Position numbers and translations under genes: made by a program
Shown here: positions 1 through 12,500 of the stretch, piece after piece
Position numbering within the stretch: position 1 is the first letter of the stretch
Layout: each line of letters begins with the position of its first letter
Assembly (NCBI GenBank): GCA_013396635.1
Contig: WBMW01003911.1
Coordinates: 998,920 to 1,062,919 of the forward strand
Origin: Penelope pileata
Lineage: Eukaryota > Chordata > Aves > Galliformes > Cracidae
Direction: 5' to 3'
DNA length: 64,000 nt
Notes under the pieces: generated by a model
What the model was told of the DNA's origin: nothing
What the model saw: the letters and a program-made list of their open reading frames with translations, nothing else
Database searches by the model: none

Positions 1-3000
1 ATAACAGTCTGTGGAAGGAAATGAGCAGGGAAAGAAGGGAAAGGTATACAGAGGAGGGAGTGGCAGGACAAACAGAAGGACAGGGTTGACATAATGAAAC
101 AATGGGTGCATTAATGAGAACAGTGGATGTGTACTGTTAAAAGAATTTTATAAAAAAAAAAAAANTTTTAAAAAAAATTTAAAAAAAAAAAAAAAAAAAA
201 GAATGTTATTAACACTAATGTGGTTCCTGAGGTGTAAAATGCGAGGAAGGTGGGAGCCCCATCTCACGCTCCAGTGCACGGGGCTCAGCTGTTCTGAGAG
301 GAGGAAATTGAAAGAATGCATTTGATCAATTTGAGCATGATTCTTTAGTCTGAAGACAGGAAAAAAAAAAAGAGTCTGAGCTAAATCAAACACTTTAGAT
401 CAATGAGGGATGTTGTAAGAAGTAGTGACAAACCTTCACAGCTATTTGGGGACAGATGCATGAAATACATTTTTCAGCATAGAATACTTGTAAAAAATGT
501 TCTGAATTGTGACGATAGTACATTCCAGCTCACAGCTTTCATAGAGGTGAATTTCCCTAGCAGCTCTGCACAGCAGATACAGCCCAACTTCAAGAGCCAG
601 TTGCATTTAATCTATTTTTACCAATAGCCACTCATCTGAATATTGTCTCCTGCCCTCCACAACTTTTAGGAATTCAGTGTTGCAAGGACAAAATTAAAAC
701 AGGTAAAAATTAAAAAAAAAAAATTAAACAAGGTTGCATCATTAGCTTAAGCTGCAGTTCAAATGAGTTATTTTCCTGAGTGTATTATTGTACATTCATG
801 AAGAGAATAGTTACGCTTTTATTATCTAACAGGAAAAGAAATATTTTCAGATAAATGCATCGCATATTAAAGAAAATTAGAAAATTTTAATCTCTAATAC
901 TCAACCCCTACTTTCCCATACAATTCTCAGGATTTTAGGCAACTGGTTTAAACCTCAATCAAGTTACTTAGTCCAGTGAAGGTCGTTACTGGATATGGGC
1001 CCAAAATGGCATACTGCATTTCATACTGCAAACTTCTCAGGAGAGTTTGGAACTCAAAGACCCGAGACTATCTTTCAGAACAGTATTTAAGAATAAGGAG
1101 GTATTGATAGAGCTTCATTTTTTCTAAATACATATAAGGATATACTTGCCTAAAAGTCACTTGTGCTTTTCAAAATTAAATTTCCTGTGGTAAGTTATGT
1201 GACACAAGTGTGGTCACACCTCGAGTGAGACTGCAGTCTGGAAAGTGATCCTGAAGAGCTCTGAGCAGTACATTTTTAATGACAAAGATGAGTACAAGAC
1301 GTTCAGTGCTACAGTCTCAATAGAATAAATATTGGATCTGCCCACACAGGAAAAATCAGTCTGAATGTGTAGATGAGAATGAGTTATTTTATTGACTTGG
1401 GCTCTGTCAGATAGAGAAGTGAGAAAGCTGACAGTTAGCAAATGGTCTTACATAGAATGGTCATTCTGGCCAATGCCAGCTGGGACAGACCTCAACTAAA
1501 GGTAAGAAGTTCAGCCTATGTTATCAGTAAGTTAAATTCTCAGGGAAGCTTGTCTTCCTCAGAGCAGCATTTCTGGCAAATTCTTAATCTAATTCCAGTT
1601 TGTATAGTCCTAGAGTGCACCTGGCTGCTTATACTAACAGACAAAACATGTAACATCTTTCTTAGCTATAGAATATACAGAAGTAAAAGCATACAATTTT
1701 TACACTGCTCAGCAATGCCTTTCTTATAATACATTATCAAACCCATTTAGAAAACAGGAAGAGGATTAGCATTAAAAAGTGGTTTGTCCAAAATCATTCA
1801 ATAATTCAGCAAGAAATAATGATAATAGAGACAACATCCTGACCTCTTAAATATACATCCAAACAATGCAGCATTTTCCTCATCTACCATCTACCTATCT
1901 TTAAAAGCTAATGCTTTTCATTTTCAATTTAAAATCTTAGGTCCCAGCAGCTCAAGGTCTCTCACTTTTAACGCAAGAGGATTTGTGAAGTGTTCTGAGC
2001 AAGAAGTGGCAATGTAGCTGTTATTACTTGTTTTTTATTATTTCTGTTTCTTTAAACAGACTGTGGGTGAAAATGACTTCTTTCAGGACATAGCTGACCT
2101 AGACTTCCTGTCCTGGCACTTGACATATTTGATGTTCCTCCCCATCTTTCTGCAACGTAACAGATAAAAGCCAACAACCACTGTGATCCTTCCCACAAAA
2201 ACTCAGAATTACAAATGCTCATGCTTAACTATCAGTTTATAAGCAGAAAATTATGTATGTAAATATACACACACACTAAAATATATTTGTTTGTCTGACT
2301 TTTCTGCACATAAAATTCCTTACATTATGCCATTCTTCCTCCCTGCATGGGTACTGAGAGTTTATACAAGGCAGTGAGTGCAGAGAGGGGCTTTCTTCAC
2401 TTTAACATCAAAGCTCCCTGGAAACAGGAGCTTTCTAGTCTTTTGATAGCATGAGTGTTTGACTAGAACTGTGAATGGCAGATGGATCACGAGGGTAGAA
2501 AGATGAGAAGATTGTTTGTTGCACAAAGGCTTTGGTGCTATAGCTTGGAAATCCCATCTCTCCCCAGCTGAAAGTCACGCCTTTAGCCACTGCTTCAGAG
2601 ATTTGTTTTGCCCTCCCCTCACTGCCCTTTTAATTTTCAGATTCACATCGTGCTGCCAACAAGGAAGACAACAGACAAGTTATTCCGCACAGAGTCAAGA
2701 CTTCAGTAACACCCATACAGGTAACTGAAATTCCACTCTACTTACCAAAAGAGTTAAGTTTCAAACTTCCATCAAGAAGGATCTTCAATCTGGGAAGACT
2801 ACATCAAATTCCATTAAAACCTGTTGACAATCTGCTTTTAACTTGACATTTTCTTGTGTTTTACAACTGCACAAGGCAAATCTTCTTTCATCTTATGGCA
2901 AAGAATGGATGCATTGGAATGCCAACTGCCACTCTAATGAGCAATAGAATCAAATTCAAGAGTATTCCATGAAAACTTGAATTGCCTACATTTTGAACAG

Positions 3001-3528
3001 ATAAGTTATTTTCCCATTTTACTGTTTTATAAGCTCTGTTTCCTCTATGTTATCATCTAAAAATGTTATCAGTGAAAAATACTGTTCTATCAATATTTCA
3101 AAACCCATGAGGTAGCACATGCACACATTTGAAGATTCAGGCTAAAGCATAACCAAAGTATTCCAATACTGAAGTTATAGTTTTGCTGAAACTTCAAATT
3201 CCGAAACACTGAATTTTAATTTTCAGTAGCTAAATGAAACTGTTGAGAAGTTAGCGGGGAAACAACAGTAGACAACATGGTTCTGACAACTGGGTGCTAT
3301 TTCTGTAGAGAAGTGACATACAGCTAGCACGTCAGGTGGCAAAGGATGGCAAAGAAGTCCACATAAACCAGAGAAACCAGTAAGTCCACTATTGAGGTCT
3401 GACAACAGATTAAGTATTAAGCAGAAGGATTAGTATTCTTTGTCACATTAGGTCCCCAGGCTTGAAGTCCTCTGTGCAAAAGCAGACAGATTTCTAGGCA
3501 ACTTAAGTCAACTCAGTATGCCAGGTCC
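1..3528. other. intergenic or distal 3' flank, no gene seen
   Basis: AT-rich DNA without a recognisable exon on either strand. Low-complexity poly-A/T tract at 152-200 with one N at 165. Short poly-A runs at 361-372 and 712-723. Candidate ORFs here are under 100 codons and show no recognisable family. Part could still be 3' UTR of EPS15 if the true end lies further down. Confidence 0.6.
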
Positions 3529-3558
3529 TTTATTAAACACCTTTATTGCCATTTTATT
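3529..3558 (-). terminator. cluster of three AATAAA signals (distal)
   Basis: Three TTTATT hexamers on the plus strand (3529-3534, 3542-3547 and 3553-3558) read as three AATAAA signals within 30 bases on the minus strand. This is a plausible distal EPS15 polyadenylation site about 2.85 kb after the stop. AT-rich composition makes chance occurrence possible. Confidence 0.35.
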
Positions 3559-4621
3559 CTTTGTCAATACTTGGCAGCGGTAACAGATCTTTAGCATTAA
3601 TCCCCAGGACATGCCACCAATACAGTTTAAGTTACCTTGCATTGGAAATATAACTGTCAAATGGCCAATTCATCTGCTAGACATGATCTAATCTCTTAAA
3701 TCAAGAGAGCAATGGTTTGCTGTGAATTCAATAAACTTTTACACGACAGAACCTCATAGTACAGTAAATTAGACAAAGACAGGAGAGGATATCAAATTAT
3801 TCAAAATGAACAGCAGCTATTTTCAATTTCGTGATAGAATCAAATGGACAGCACATTTGGAGAGAAGACAAGATTGAAAGCAGCACAATCAGAGGCAAAA
3901 GCCTGCCCAAGATGTAAACTCAATAGAGGACTCGGGGGAAAAAAAAAAAAAAACAGCCTGCAGAGGGTTACAAAAGGCCTCAAGAATGTGTATGAACCTG
4001 ATGAAATTAATGAGGATATTACATTGCCCAACCCAGCTGATGCATCACTGGAAGACAGCTGGAAAAAAGATTTGGGTCCACTTAGATGAGGATATTAAAA
4101 TCTATCACTGCTGTAACAAAAGGATCAAAGACATGTAAATGGTTGCTGGAACTCCCGACCCTCTGACCAAACAGTCTACGTCCACACCTTGACATGAAGA
4201 TGTTATACAGCAGACATATTGAGAAGAATATACTCTGGGTTAACCCAAAGATCAGCCAAGCCACACAAAAGTGCTTTATGTTGACAGCAGTTGATATGCT
4301 TACATACCTTCACAAATGAATACTAAGAAGGTAACATTTGAACACTGCAAACCTTGTGCAGGCAAAAATCCTTAGGCAGAAGTAGCCTGAATTTTCCTGG
4401 AAGCTGCCATAACTCCTAATGAAGCAAATGACAAATGAGATTAATGTGCACTTCAGCTAAGCACACAATTCAAGCAACTTGTTTCTTTGGAAATCAACCA
4501 CCTCCCATCAGACTACAAACAGAGCACCTTATATCATTCACATTATATGTGCACACTGTTTTACAGCTCATAGCACCCTTCTGAAAAAACAGGCAAACAG
4601 TTCACACTTATATACTTAAAT

Positions 4622-4627
4622 TTTATT
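4622..4627 (-). terminator. candidate polyadenylation signal AATAAA (proximal)
   Basis: TTTATT on the plus strand, so AATAAA on the coding strand, about 1.76 kb after the EPS15 stop. It is the first canonical hexamer seen after the stop. A TG-containing stretch follows 40-70 bases downstream on the minus strand. Confidence 0.4.
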
Positions 4628-6386
4628 TCTTCATAATTACAGGCTATTGTTAGAATTTTTAAACAAAAGGGAAGTCTATAAATAGAGGCTAATCCCACCT
4701 GAACAAGTTTGGTTTTTGTTTTTTTTTTTAAAAAAAGTTAAAACTTCACAAGTAATGCCATTTAGCTCACAGCAGTGGTTTGTTGGTAGTCTGAGTAAAA
4801 GTACTATAGTCAGAGTCAGTAACATGAAATGTAACATCAAATGACTCAAAACTTTAAATTCCATAAAGGAAAGCAAGAATATATATATAATATATACATA
4901 ATAATATTGTGTTGGTCCACTGAGTATACATTTTTTAAACAAAAGATAAGAAACTATGTAGTCCAGTTAAGCATATGATTTGCAAGATTAGTGTACACTC
5001 ATTACAAAGATGTATAGATAAGTTATAACTATTTAATCCTTGCAAAGTTTTAAGTTACCTTTTTGAGCAGGTGTTTAAATGCTCATTTCCCAGTGCAAAA
5101 GAAAAAACTTCCCAGTCAGGTTACCTGTTTTCCTGAAAAACTGAAAACTACTGAACTCTTTCAACAGCAGCATTGATAGGTAATGGGGAGAGGTTAAATA
5201 CACTGAAGCATGGCTGAGTTCAACCTCTCCTCACAGTGCTGTATGTTGAAACTTTTCCATTTCCTCAACAGAAATACCACAAGTCAAAAGTGCAAGAAAA
5301 ACATAAAAATCTCTTGATGCTTACGCTGCTGCCGTCCATTTTTCTTAGGGCAAAAGATTATTTTTCTTGGAATTATTTTAATTAAACTGATTCTCCACAA
5401 TGAAGTTCTTTCAAAGCAAATAATAAGTTATTTTCATTAAGCTATTTTCATTAACATTATAACAATCCTACTCAGTGACCATAAAGAAATTCTGTTTAAG
5501 GTGCAACTATCTGTTGGCATTCAATAAATTACACAAACAGGAAAAAAACAACTTGTTTTGTTTAGAAAAAAAAAAATATCAGACTACATGTTTTCTTTCT
5601 ATTCTCAATTTCATTTCAATTTCAACTTACTACCTTGCCAATTAACAGGCAAGTAAGTAATCTTGCCAATTACTTAGCTGCATATTTCACAGGCAAAACT
5701 GGCTGAAATAGCAATGGGGCCTGGTAATTTGACAGTCATCTTGGCCAACAGCAAATGCACACAAATCTTCCATTTAATTGCTTTATAAAAACAAAATAAC
5801 TGGTCTTAAAACCTACGACCATGCAAGAAAAGCATTAAAGGTTTCTGTAAGACACACTCTTTTCGACAGACTCCATGAAGATTGTTATTTCAAGTCTAAA
5901 CAGAATCTTCAATGAAGCGAAAAATCTATATGCATACATATAAAATAAAGCACTCCACAACTCTGGCATTACTGAAGTCTTTTTAGAGGGATAAAAGGTT
6001 TCAAATGACTAACTGCTTGATGGGAGACAGTCAGCCACGGCAGAATAATTGCTATGTTCACTTTATGCTCAATTACCAACTGCTGACAGATTACAGTCAA
6101 ACTAGTGTCTCATTTTCTGCATTTTAAACTGATTTGCTTACAGCTGGGAAAAGTTCCTTATTTTCCTGAAAACTTGAGAGAAATTGAATGCTAAAATTAA
6201 GTTACTCAAACAATAAAAATAACCAAAAGGATTGAATTTAGCAGAAACATTCACATCACTTTCAAAAGTTTAAAACCTTTCTTATTTTCCAGTATATATG
6301 TAATCTTCTGATTAACATTTAAATAGGTTAGGTATTCAGGAAAAGGGACAAAACAGTTGACGTACGACAATGTCTTATTCTAAACT

Positions 6387-6533
6387 TCATGCTTCTGATA
6401 TTTCAGATTTACTGAGTGCAATAGCCAGTTCCAAGTCTTCTTGCTCTTGCTGTTTTAGTCTTGCCAATCTTTCTTTCTCTTCTCTCTCACTTTCCCTCTT
6501 AGCCCATTCAATCATGTCTTCCTCAGTAGAATA
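6387..6533 (-). CDS. EPS15: EPS15 exon 25, ubiquitin-interacting motifs and stop (residues 871-918)
   Basis: 147 bases including TGA. It opens with Y871, the equivalent of the human tyrosine phosphorylated by EGFR (human FSAYPSEED, here FSTYSTEED). UIM1 (about 874-893) has I878, A881 and S885. UIM2 (899-918) has the acidic patch EQED followed by L904, A907 and S911, so both look able to bind ubiquitin. The last 20 residues equal human. Acceptor GCAG. Confidence 0.97.
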   Translation of the reverse strand, partial: YSTEEDMIEWAKRESEREEKERLARLKQQEQEDLELAIALSKSEISEA

Positions 6534-9500
6534 CTGCATTTTTAAAAGACAAAATAACCAGATTAATAATGCAAAGACAACTAATCCTATCCTTGGTTTA
6601 AGCAAATTTCAGTTTTGTAGAACATTTGACATACTCTGTATTCTTCATTACTTGCTTTATATTTTCAGTAAACTATTTCTATTAGCTTAGTTCAATTTTT
6701 AACTATTAAAAATTGCACTGAAGCCATCCTATTGCTGTATTTTTATTAAAAACACCATGTTTCAAAATTCAGCATTAACTTTCAATAAAAAGTGAGTGGA
6801 GGAGCAAGTGCTATATTTTAAATTCAAATTATTTTGAATAACAACCAGTCTAAAATTTTTGAATAAATCAGGAGAACATGCTGCAAATACACCCATATCC
6901 AGCAGCACGGGACATCCTGATTAATCATACTTTCATTAGAGATGACTTTTCCAGATGACAGTGACTGTGAAAATGAGCTGTAGAATGACTCTTTTTAATT
7001 GTGCAGCTGAAAAACACTTCTTGGCAAGAAGCAGCAGAATATTAAGGTAACAGTACAGTTAGAAGCCCAGTAATAACGCAGAGGAAGGTAAGTGTGATAA
7101 GAGGAAAAGAAAAAGAACAGATTCTAAGTATTTTGACACGAACAGTTATTGCTGTGGCACAATGACTGTAAGTCAGAAACTGTTAGAGTATTATCTTAAA
7201 ATACAAAAGATGATGCTAGAATTTGTTTCTATTCAGCATGCAGAAAAGCTAAGAGGTAGGTGAAGACATGAATGTCCCACTGTTAAGTCTTAGAGGGTTA
7301 TCACAATGTACTCCAGTTAGTTTCTGCTTTGAGCTACTTTTAATTCATAAATGTAGAAAAGCTTGAGTTTTCTCCATAGTTTACTTTGTATTTTCAGTAA
7401 TTGCAGCTGGAAAAGAATGCTTTTTCCTTTATAAAAATAATGAACGTTTGCTTTCCCCTCCACGTTTCATATTCTCTCCTCCAAACTAGCTTCTTGATCC
7501 ATCTAAGCAGTAAAAGTGATCAGTAACGTTATCTCTGAAATTATCATGCTATAAAGACACACCAACCAGTGCAAGTCAATTTTGAGAGCCTGTCGACCCT
7601 TAGTTTACTTCAATCAAGCAAATGATTTATTACACCCCCCCCAAAAAAAAGCAGTATGATCAAGTTACTGTGAATGCAAATTGCATTTCACAGATATCAA
7701 GCTTGAAAGTGAAACGATGCCTTTCAAAACTCCTATTTGCAAAAGCTCAAATTAAAAATCATATATATAGGCATGCACAAACCTTTAGATTTGCTTCTAC
7801 TGCTTGGACACCACGACTTCTATGAAATGGATTCTGGTTACAAAGAGACACTTACTACTTTTCACCGCATCATACATCAATCTAGAGTTTACTAGCCATT
7901 CAAATTACATTTCATTAACATACTGGTAAGAAGCCTCATATAGTAGTGTATTTCAGTCATATTGCAATATTATAACTAAACAGCTCAGTGACAGCAGGAT
8001 TAAAATCACACCTTTTGTGGTGTTTTTAATTAGATAACTCTGTGCTTTATATATCAATATATATTTTATATCTGCCACATGCTTTGATAAAATGAGTAAT
8101 TCCTAGAACAGACATTTGAAATGTCCTATTTCTAAAACTTAGGAGGCCTTGTTGAAAAAAAAGAACTCTCAAACTCACAAAAGCAATGCAATAAACACTA
8201 ACTGCATCATTTTGCACTGTTTTATTTTAGGACAGCCTCAGTTGTAAATTCATTTACATATTGTTTTAACTGGAAGTGATATCCCTTTTGTACATGGGAT
8301 GTGTGTTAATATTTTAAAATAGACTGAAGATGTCAGTGTGAACAATTCAAAGCTGTCAGTATACTGAAACAAATGGAAAAAGCGTTTACTCACAGTACTG
8401 AAGTTTGCAAAATTGTTGGGGTCAGCCTCTTTACTGACGCTGGTGGGAGCAAATGGATCACAGAATAGATCTGCTTCTTGTTCTTTGGGAATGTCTGGGG
8501 TGGGGAAAGGCTGAAATGGATCGCTCGGTTTAAAGGAATCTGAAGAGTCTATTTGATTGATAGGTCTTTTCCCTTAGATTAAAATGAATTTAAAATGAAT
8601 TTAAGATAGCAGGTAATAACATGCCAAAAATAGTATTAATTAAAAAAAAAAAAAATTCAAAAGCTACTTGGAATGCAACCTCTTCTGGTAAATTAGTGGA
8701 GTTGTAATGACTTCAGAGGAAGGGTTGCCAGTTTAAAAAATGAGGGCATGGTCCAATATTTCTTAAAATGTAATCAGATGAAAAGGAACACACGTATGTT
8801 AATGATTCGAGAGCATAATTATGTACTGATGTAGCAGTATTTTGGGAAGAGAATTTCTAAGTCTTTAGCCCCTATTCTATCAGCACAGTAATTTGTTCTG
8901 CTTATCAACTATCCATGATAATTGCAGTAAGGCTTTTTTATTATTTCTTTGGATCAAAGTCACACAATTTGATTTAGAGAACAGAAATATACTCGTAAGT
9001 CTTCAGAACAGCAAGAAAGTATCCTCTCACTATGCTAACACCTAGAATTTCACATTTTAAGATGAAGAAAATGAAGCCATACAGCACACAATCGCAGGCT
9101 TAACTATTTTGTTAATTCTTGCCTAAGTAGCTGCAGATGTAACAGAAGCAGACATGAGCCCCCACCTGTTCTTTTTTCAGCTTAACCCCAGTCAGCTTTC
9201 AACACCTTTGAGGACATTAACCCAAATTCTTCCAAGAACAGCTGAGCTAAATTTCATCCCACCCTTCTCTCCATGTGTTATTATTTACAGAAAAGGTATC
9301 ATTGCAGTTCCTCGAATTCAATTAGCAAATTCAGCAAGTGGTTTGCCAGATACAATGGTCATATTTTAAAACTTGGTTCTGCTGCCACTTTAGGTTAGAA
9401 CTGGAGAATTGAACTGATCTGATTATTTTGGATATCACTGTTTCAGGCTAATCTAGAAGTCTTGTACAGACCAGAAGAGATTCTAATTCAGCAATGATTT

Positions 9501-12500
9501 AGAGGCTTCTAGGAATGCTCCCCCAGCCAATACATGATTTATTTAGACACTTCCCAGATAATCTTCCCATGATAGCCCACTCTCACTGATGATATTCTAT
9601 TACAGGCAAACAATGCGTCTGTTATTTTCTTGAATACTATGAAAGAAGCAGCTTCAAATGGCATCCAGAAAAAATTATTTCTACAGAAGAAGAACTAATA
9701 ATTGTGAGAATATGAAGTATACAATTGCCAAACCCACCCAAAAAAGTCATGAAATGGCAGCACTTATCGGTATCTGGAAAGGCAATGGATTTGAGAGGCA
9801 AGCAGATAGCCCTTCTGCACAATTTCCAGTATCATGCAGATTTAAAAGGACAGGCATTTCCACAGAAAAAAAAGAAAGTATTCCTTTTTGGTTTTGGATT
9901 TTTGTTTTGAATCAGACCAAGAGAGTCATTAAGAACAAATAAATCATAAATTGAGATATTTAAGTGTATGTTAGGATATCATGATATCCACAGTATCATT
10001 TTTATTATGTACAAATCAAAACAGGGAACTTTTTTCTAGCCATCTATTAAGAACAATACTGCTTTCCTGCCACTAGGTGCTTGCATTCTGTAAGTGCATC
10101 TGTGCATCACCTCATAGCTACTCCCAAGAAATGAAGTTGGAAATCTCCCCCACCCCTTTAAGGGCCTCCATGAAAGGAAACGCTATCAAACATCCAAATT
10201 ATCACCACTTGGCATGTCAACTGTTTCAGTGTTATTTACAATGAAACTGATTACTTGCAAGGCATGAAACAGATCTCCTCACTTCAGCATTAGAATTAAG
10301 CACCTGAGTTTAAGCTTCTAATATTACATTTTGTGCTCCCCTCTTTTCAAGGAAAAAGATGAATACTTATTCAAGTTTCATGCTACAGTTTTCCAGATAC
10401 CTTAAGATTCAACTATATAGTGCAGTAGTGAAAGAGTGATGCAGTAGAGTTTTTAAGGAGAAAGAAACAAAGGATGGAAAGTTAAAAGAATACTAGTATT
10501 TTCTAATCTACGCAGAAAAAATACAATTGCAAGTACAGATTCTGTTGTAACATGGGCTCGTTGCAACCACAAGAAGGTGTTGTTAACTTTGATAATAATC
10601 ATAGTATTTTCTGGAAAAGAGTGGTTTGTGTCATGGAGCAAACCAGAGGATTCAGCTATCACTGAACAGAGAACAGCACAGGAAGCCTGGTTTTATTACT
10701 ACTGCATTGGCTAGGTTCACTGCTACAGACCTCTGGCAAGGCCACCTGGATAAATTTAATCTGAACATTTGAGGCAGTCGTGTTAACCCTAGTTTAATTA
10801 ATTTTATTTCAGCCATATAAACACTAAATAGTTTTGGTATTTCTTTAAAGACAGCATTGAAACTAAGTTTTGCAATGGGTAAAACACAATTTTCACTTCA
10901 AACATAATTTAGTGCAATATTCACAGCCAATTATATTAGCAAGCACTTAATTCAAAGCCATCTGTGTTCTTGCAGATGCTCATTAACTCTGTACTGTCCT
11001 ATTTGCTGAATTCTTTTCTCTCCCCCCAAAAAACAGCAAGCTATGCTCCCGAATGCCATACAAAACTTAACTTTGAGGAAAAACACCAACAGATCAGGAA
11101 CAGACTTGTTTTACATCTTGTGCATTTATTCATTCTTAGTTCAGTATACTTCACCGTCCCCTTGTAATTATTGTCCTGCCACAAACATTAAAGAAGCTAA
11201 TCAACATCTCAGTATCAGCTCTTACCAGGTGGTGGTGGACAGGGTCTTGTGGGAGTTCCTGTTTTAGGGGGCAATGCAGGAGGAACATCCTCATTTTTGG
11301 CTGGTGGTTCTTCAAATGAGTTTTTAGTTATGACCACATTGTTGACAGAACCTGATGTCGAAGAGCTAAAGGGATCCTCATTGTTGGCCTTCAACAAACA
11401 AAACAGCAACATAAACACTTCCAGTGCAAGTCTACCAATACTTCCCATCTTTTCAATACTGCTATTTTTTTTTAAATGTGAAAGTTAGAGTAAGACAAAA
11501 TGAGAATATTTTTACACTTACATACAGAGAAAATACAAAACCACAAACATTACCTGGCATTCTCCACAATGGAATTGCAAGATTATTTACTATAAAAATC
11601 TCTTTTTCAAGAGAGTTAACCATTATATATTTTTTATTATTATCGGCAAAGCTGTAACAATAAAAGCATTAAAAGAGAGAATATGGTCATGTCTTGCCAT
11701 TGCAGAGTTTCATGGATTTTCTGAGTGATAGTAATTTCATATTACCTTTGACAGCGTGCTGAAGTCAGCAAAGCCACTTCCAAAGGATTCATTTCCAAAC
11801 AGAGAGGTGAAGGGGTCTGTAGCTAAATGCAAGAAGATTGAGCAAACAGAATGGGATAATTAATCAAATATAAAACACTGAAAAATCCCGTAACAAAAAA
11901 GCAGCTGTTACATATATTGCAGCATAGACTACTTCAAGTGAAATAAGAGTGCCCATGTAATTAAGTAGCTTTTATGATAACTACATTAACAATGATAATT
12001 TTCCTGAACATGTTTTGCTGGTGTGTGCACATGGGTATTTTTCAGGTACTTTTGGTGTGCGTACAGCCACAAATATTCACACACAAACACATACATGACT
12101 ATGAACATAAATAAGAGCTCACTTTCAACCGTAAGCCTACTTGTGGAATAAAGTATCTTTAAACCTTGCATGATCTCAACCTGTAATTCAACAGTACTTT
12201 TTCATTCTTATGTGCCACAAAACCTGTTAGAACTGCTATTCTATTGTAAGATAAGAAGCATACTACCTTTACAAATACTCATTTATCTGTCTCTGGAAAA
12301 CTATTTTTTTCTCCCCTACAATTAAGCATGCTTACAATACAAAATCACATAGATTCATGTCTTGGATTCATGCACTTCCTGGTACAACTTGGCAATTGAG
12401 CAGATAAGACTCCTCCCAAAAGCATCCTTAGCCCTCATACAAGAGAGGGACATTGCAAAACAAAAGGAGCAAACTATAGCAACACGAAAAGAAACATTGA

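Larger units (their letters stand above)
3529..6386 (-). other. EPS15: probable EPS15 3' untranslated region (end not fixed)
   Basis: This is AT-rich sequence directly downstream of the stop codon on the minus strand, with no recognisable coding exon. The first perfect AATAAA hexamer in the minus-strand reading is near 4.62 kb and a second group lies near 3.53-3.56 kb, giving UTRs of roughly 1.8 or 2.85 kb. Human EPS15 also has a UTR of a couple of kilobases. Low-complexity runs sit at 4721-4736 and 4879-4907. The end point is inferred only from the signals. Confidence 0.5.

Noticed and set aside
152..200. A/T tract with a single N considered as a retroposon tail
   Set aside because: No body, target-site duplication or family motif next to it. 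Treated as low-complexity sequence with one ambiguous base.
3844..4089. 81-codon plus-strand frame with a KKKK stretch
   Set aside because: Considered as a processed pseudogene fragment, but the translation resembles no family recognised, and the lysines come from a poly-A run in the probable antisense of the EPS15 3' UTR.
6534..6605. Hydrophobic N-terminal extension before exon 25
   Set aside because: It is intron 24 read-through. The acceptor GCAG at 6534-6537 and the in-phase join with exon 24 show the coding part starts at 6533.
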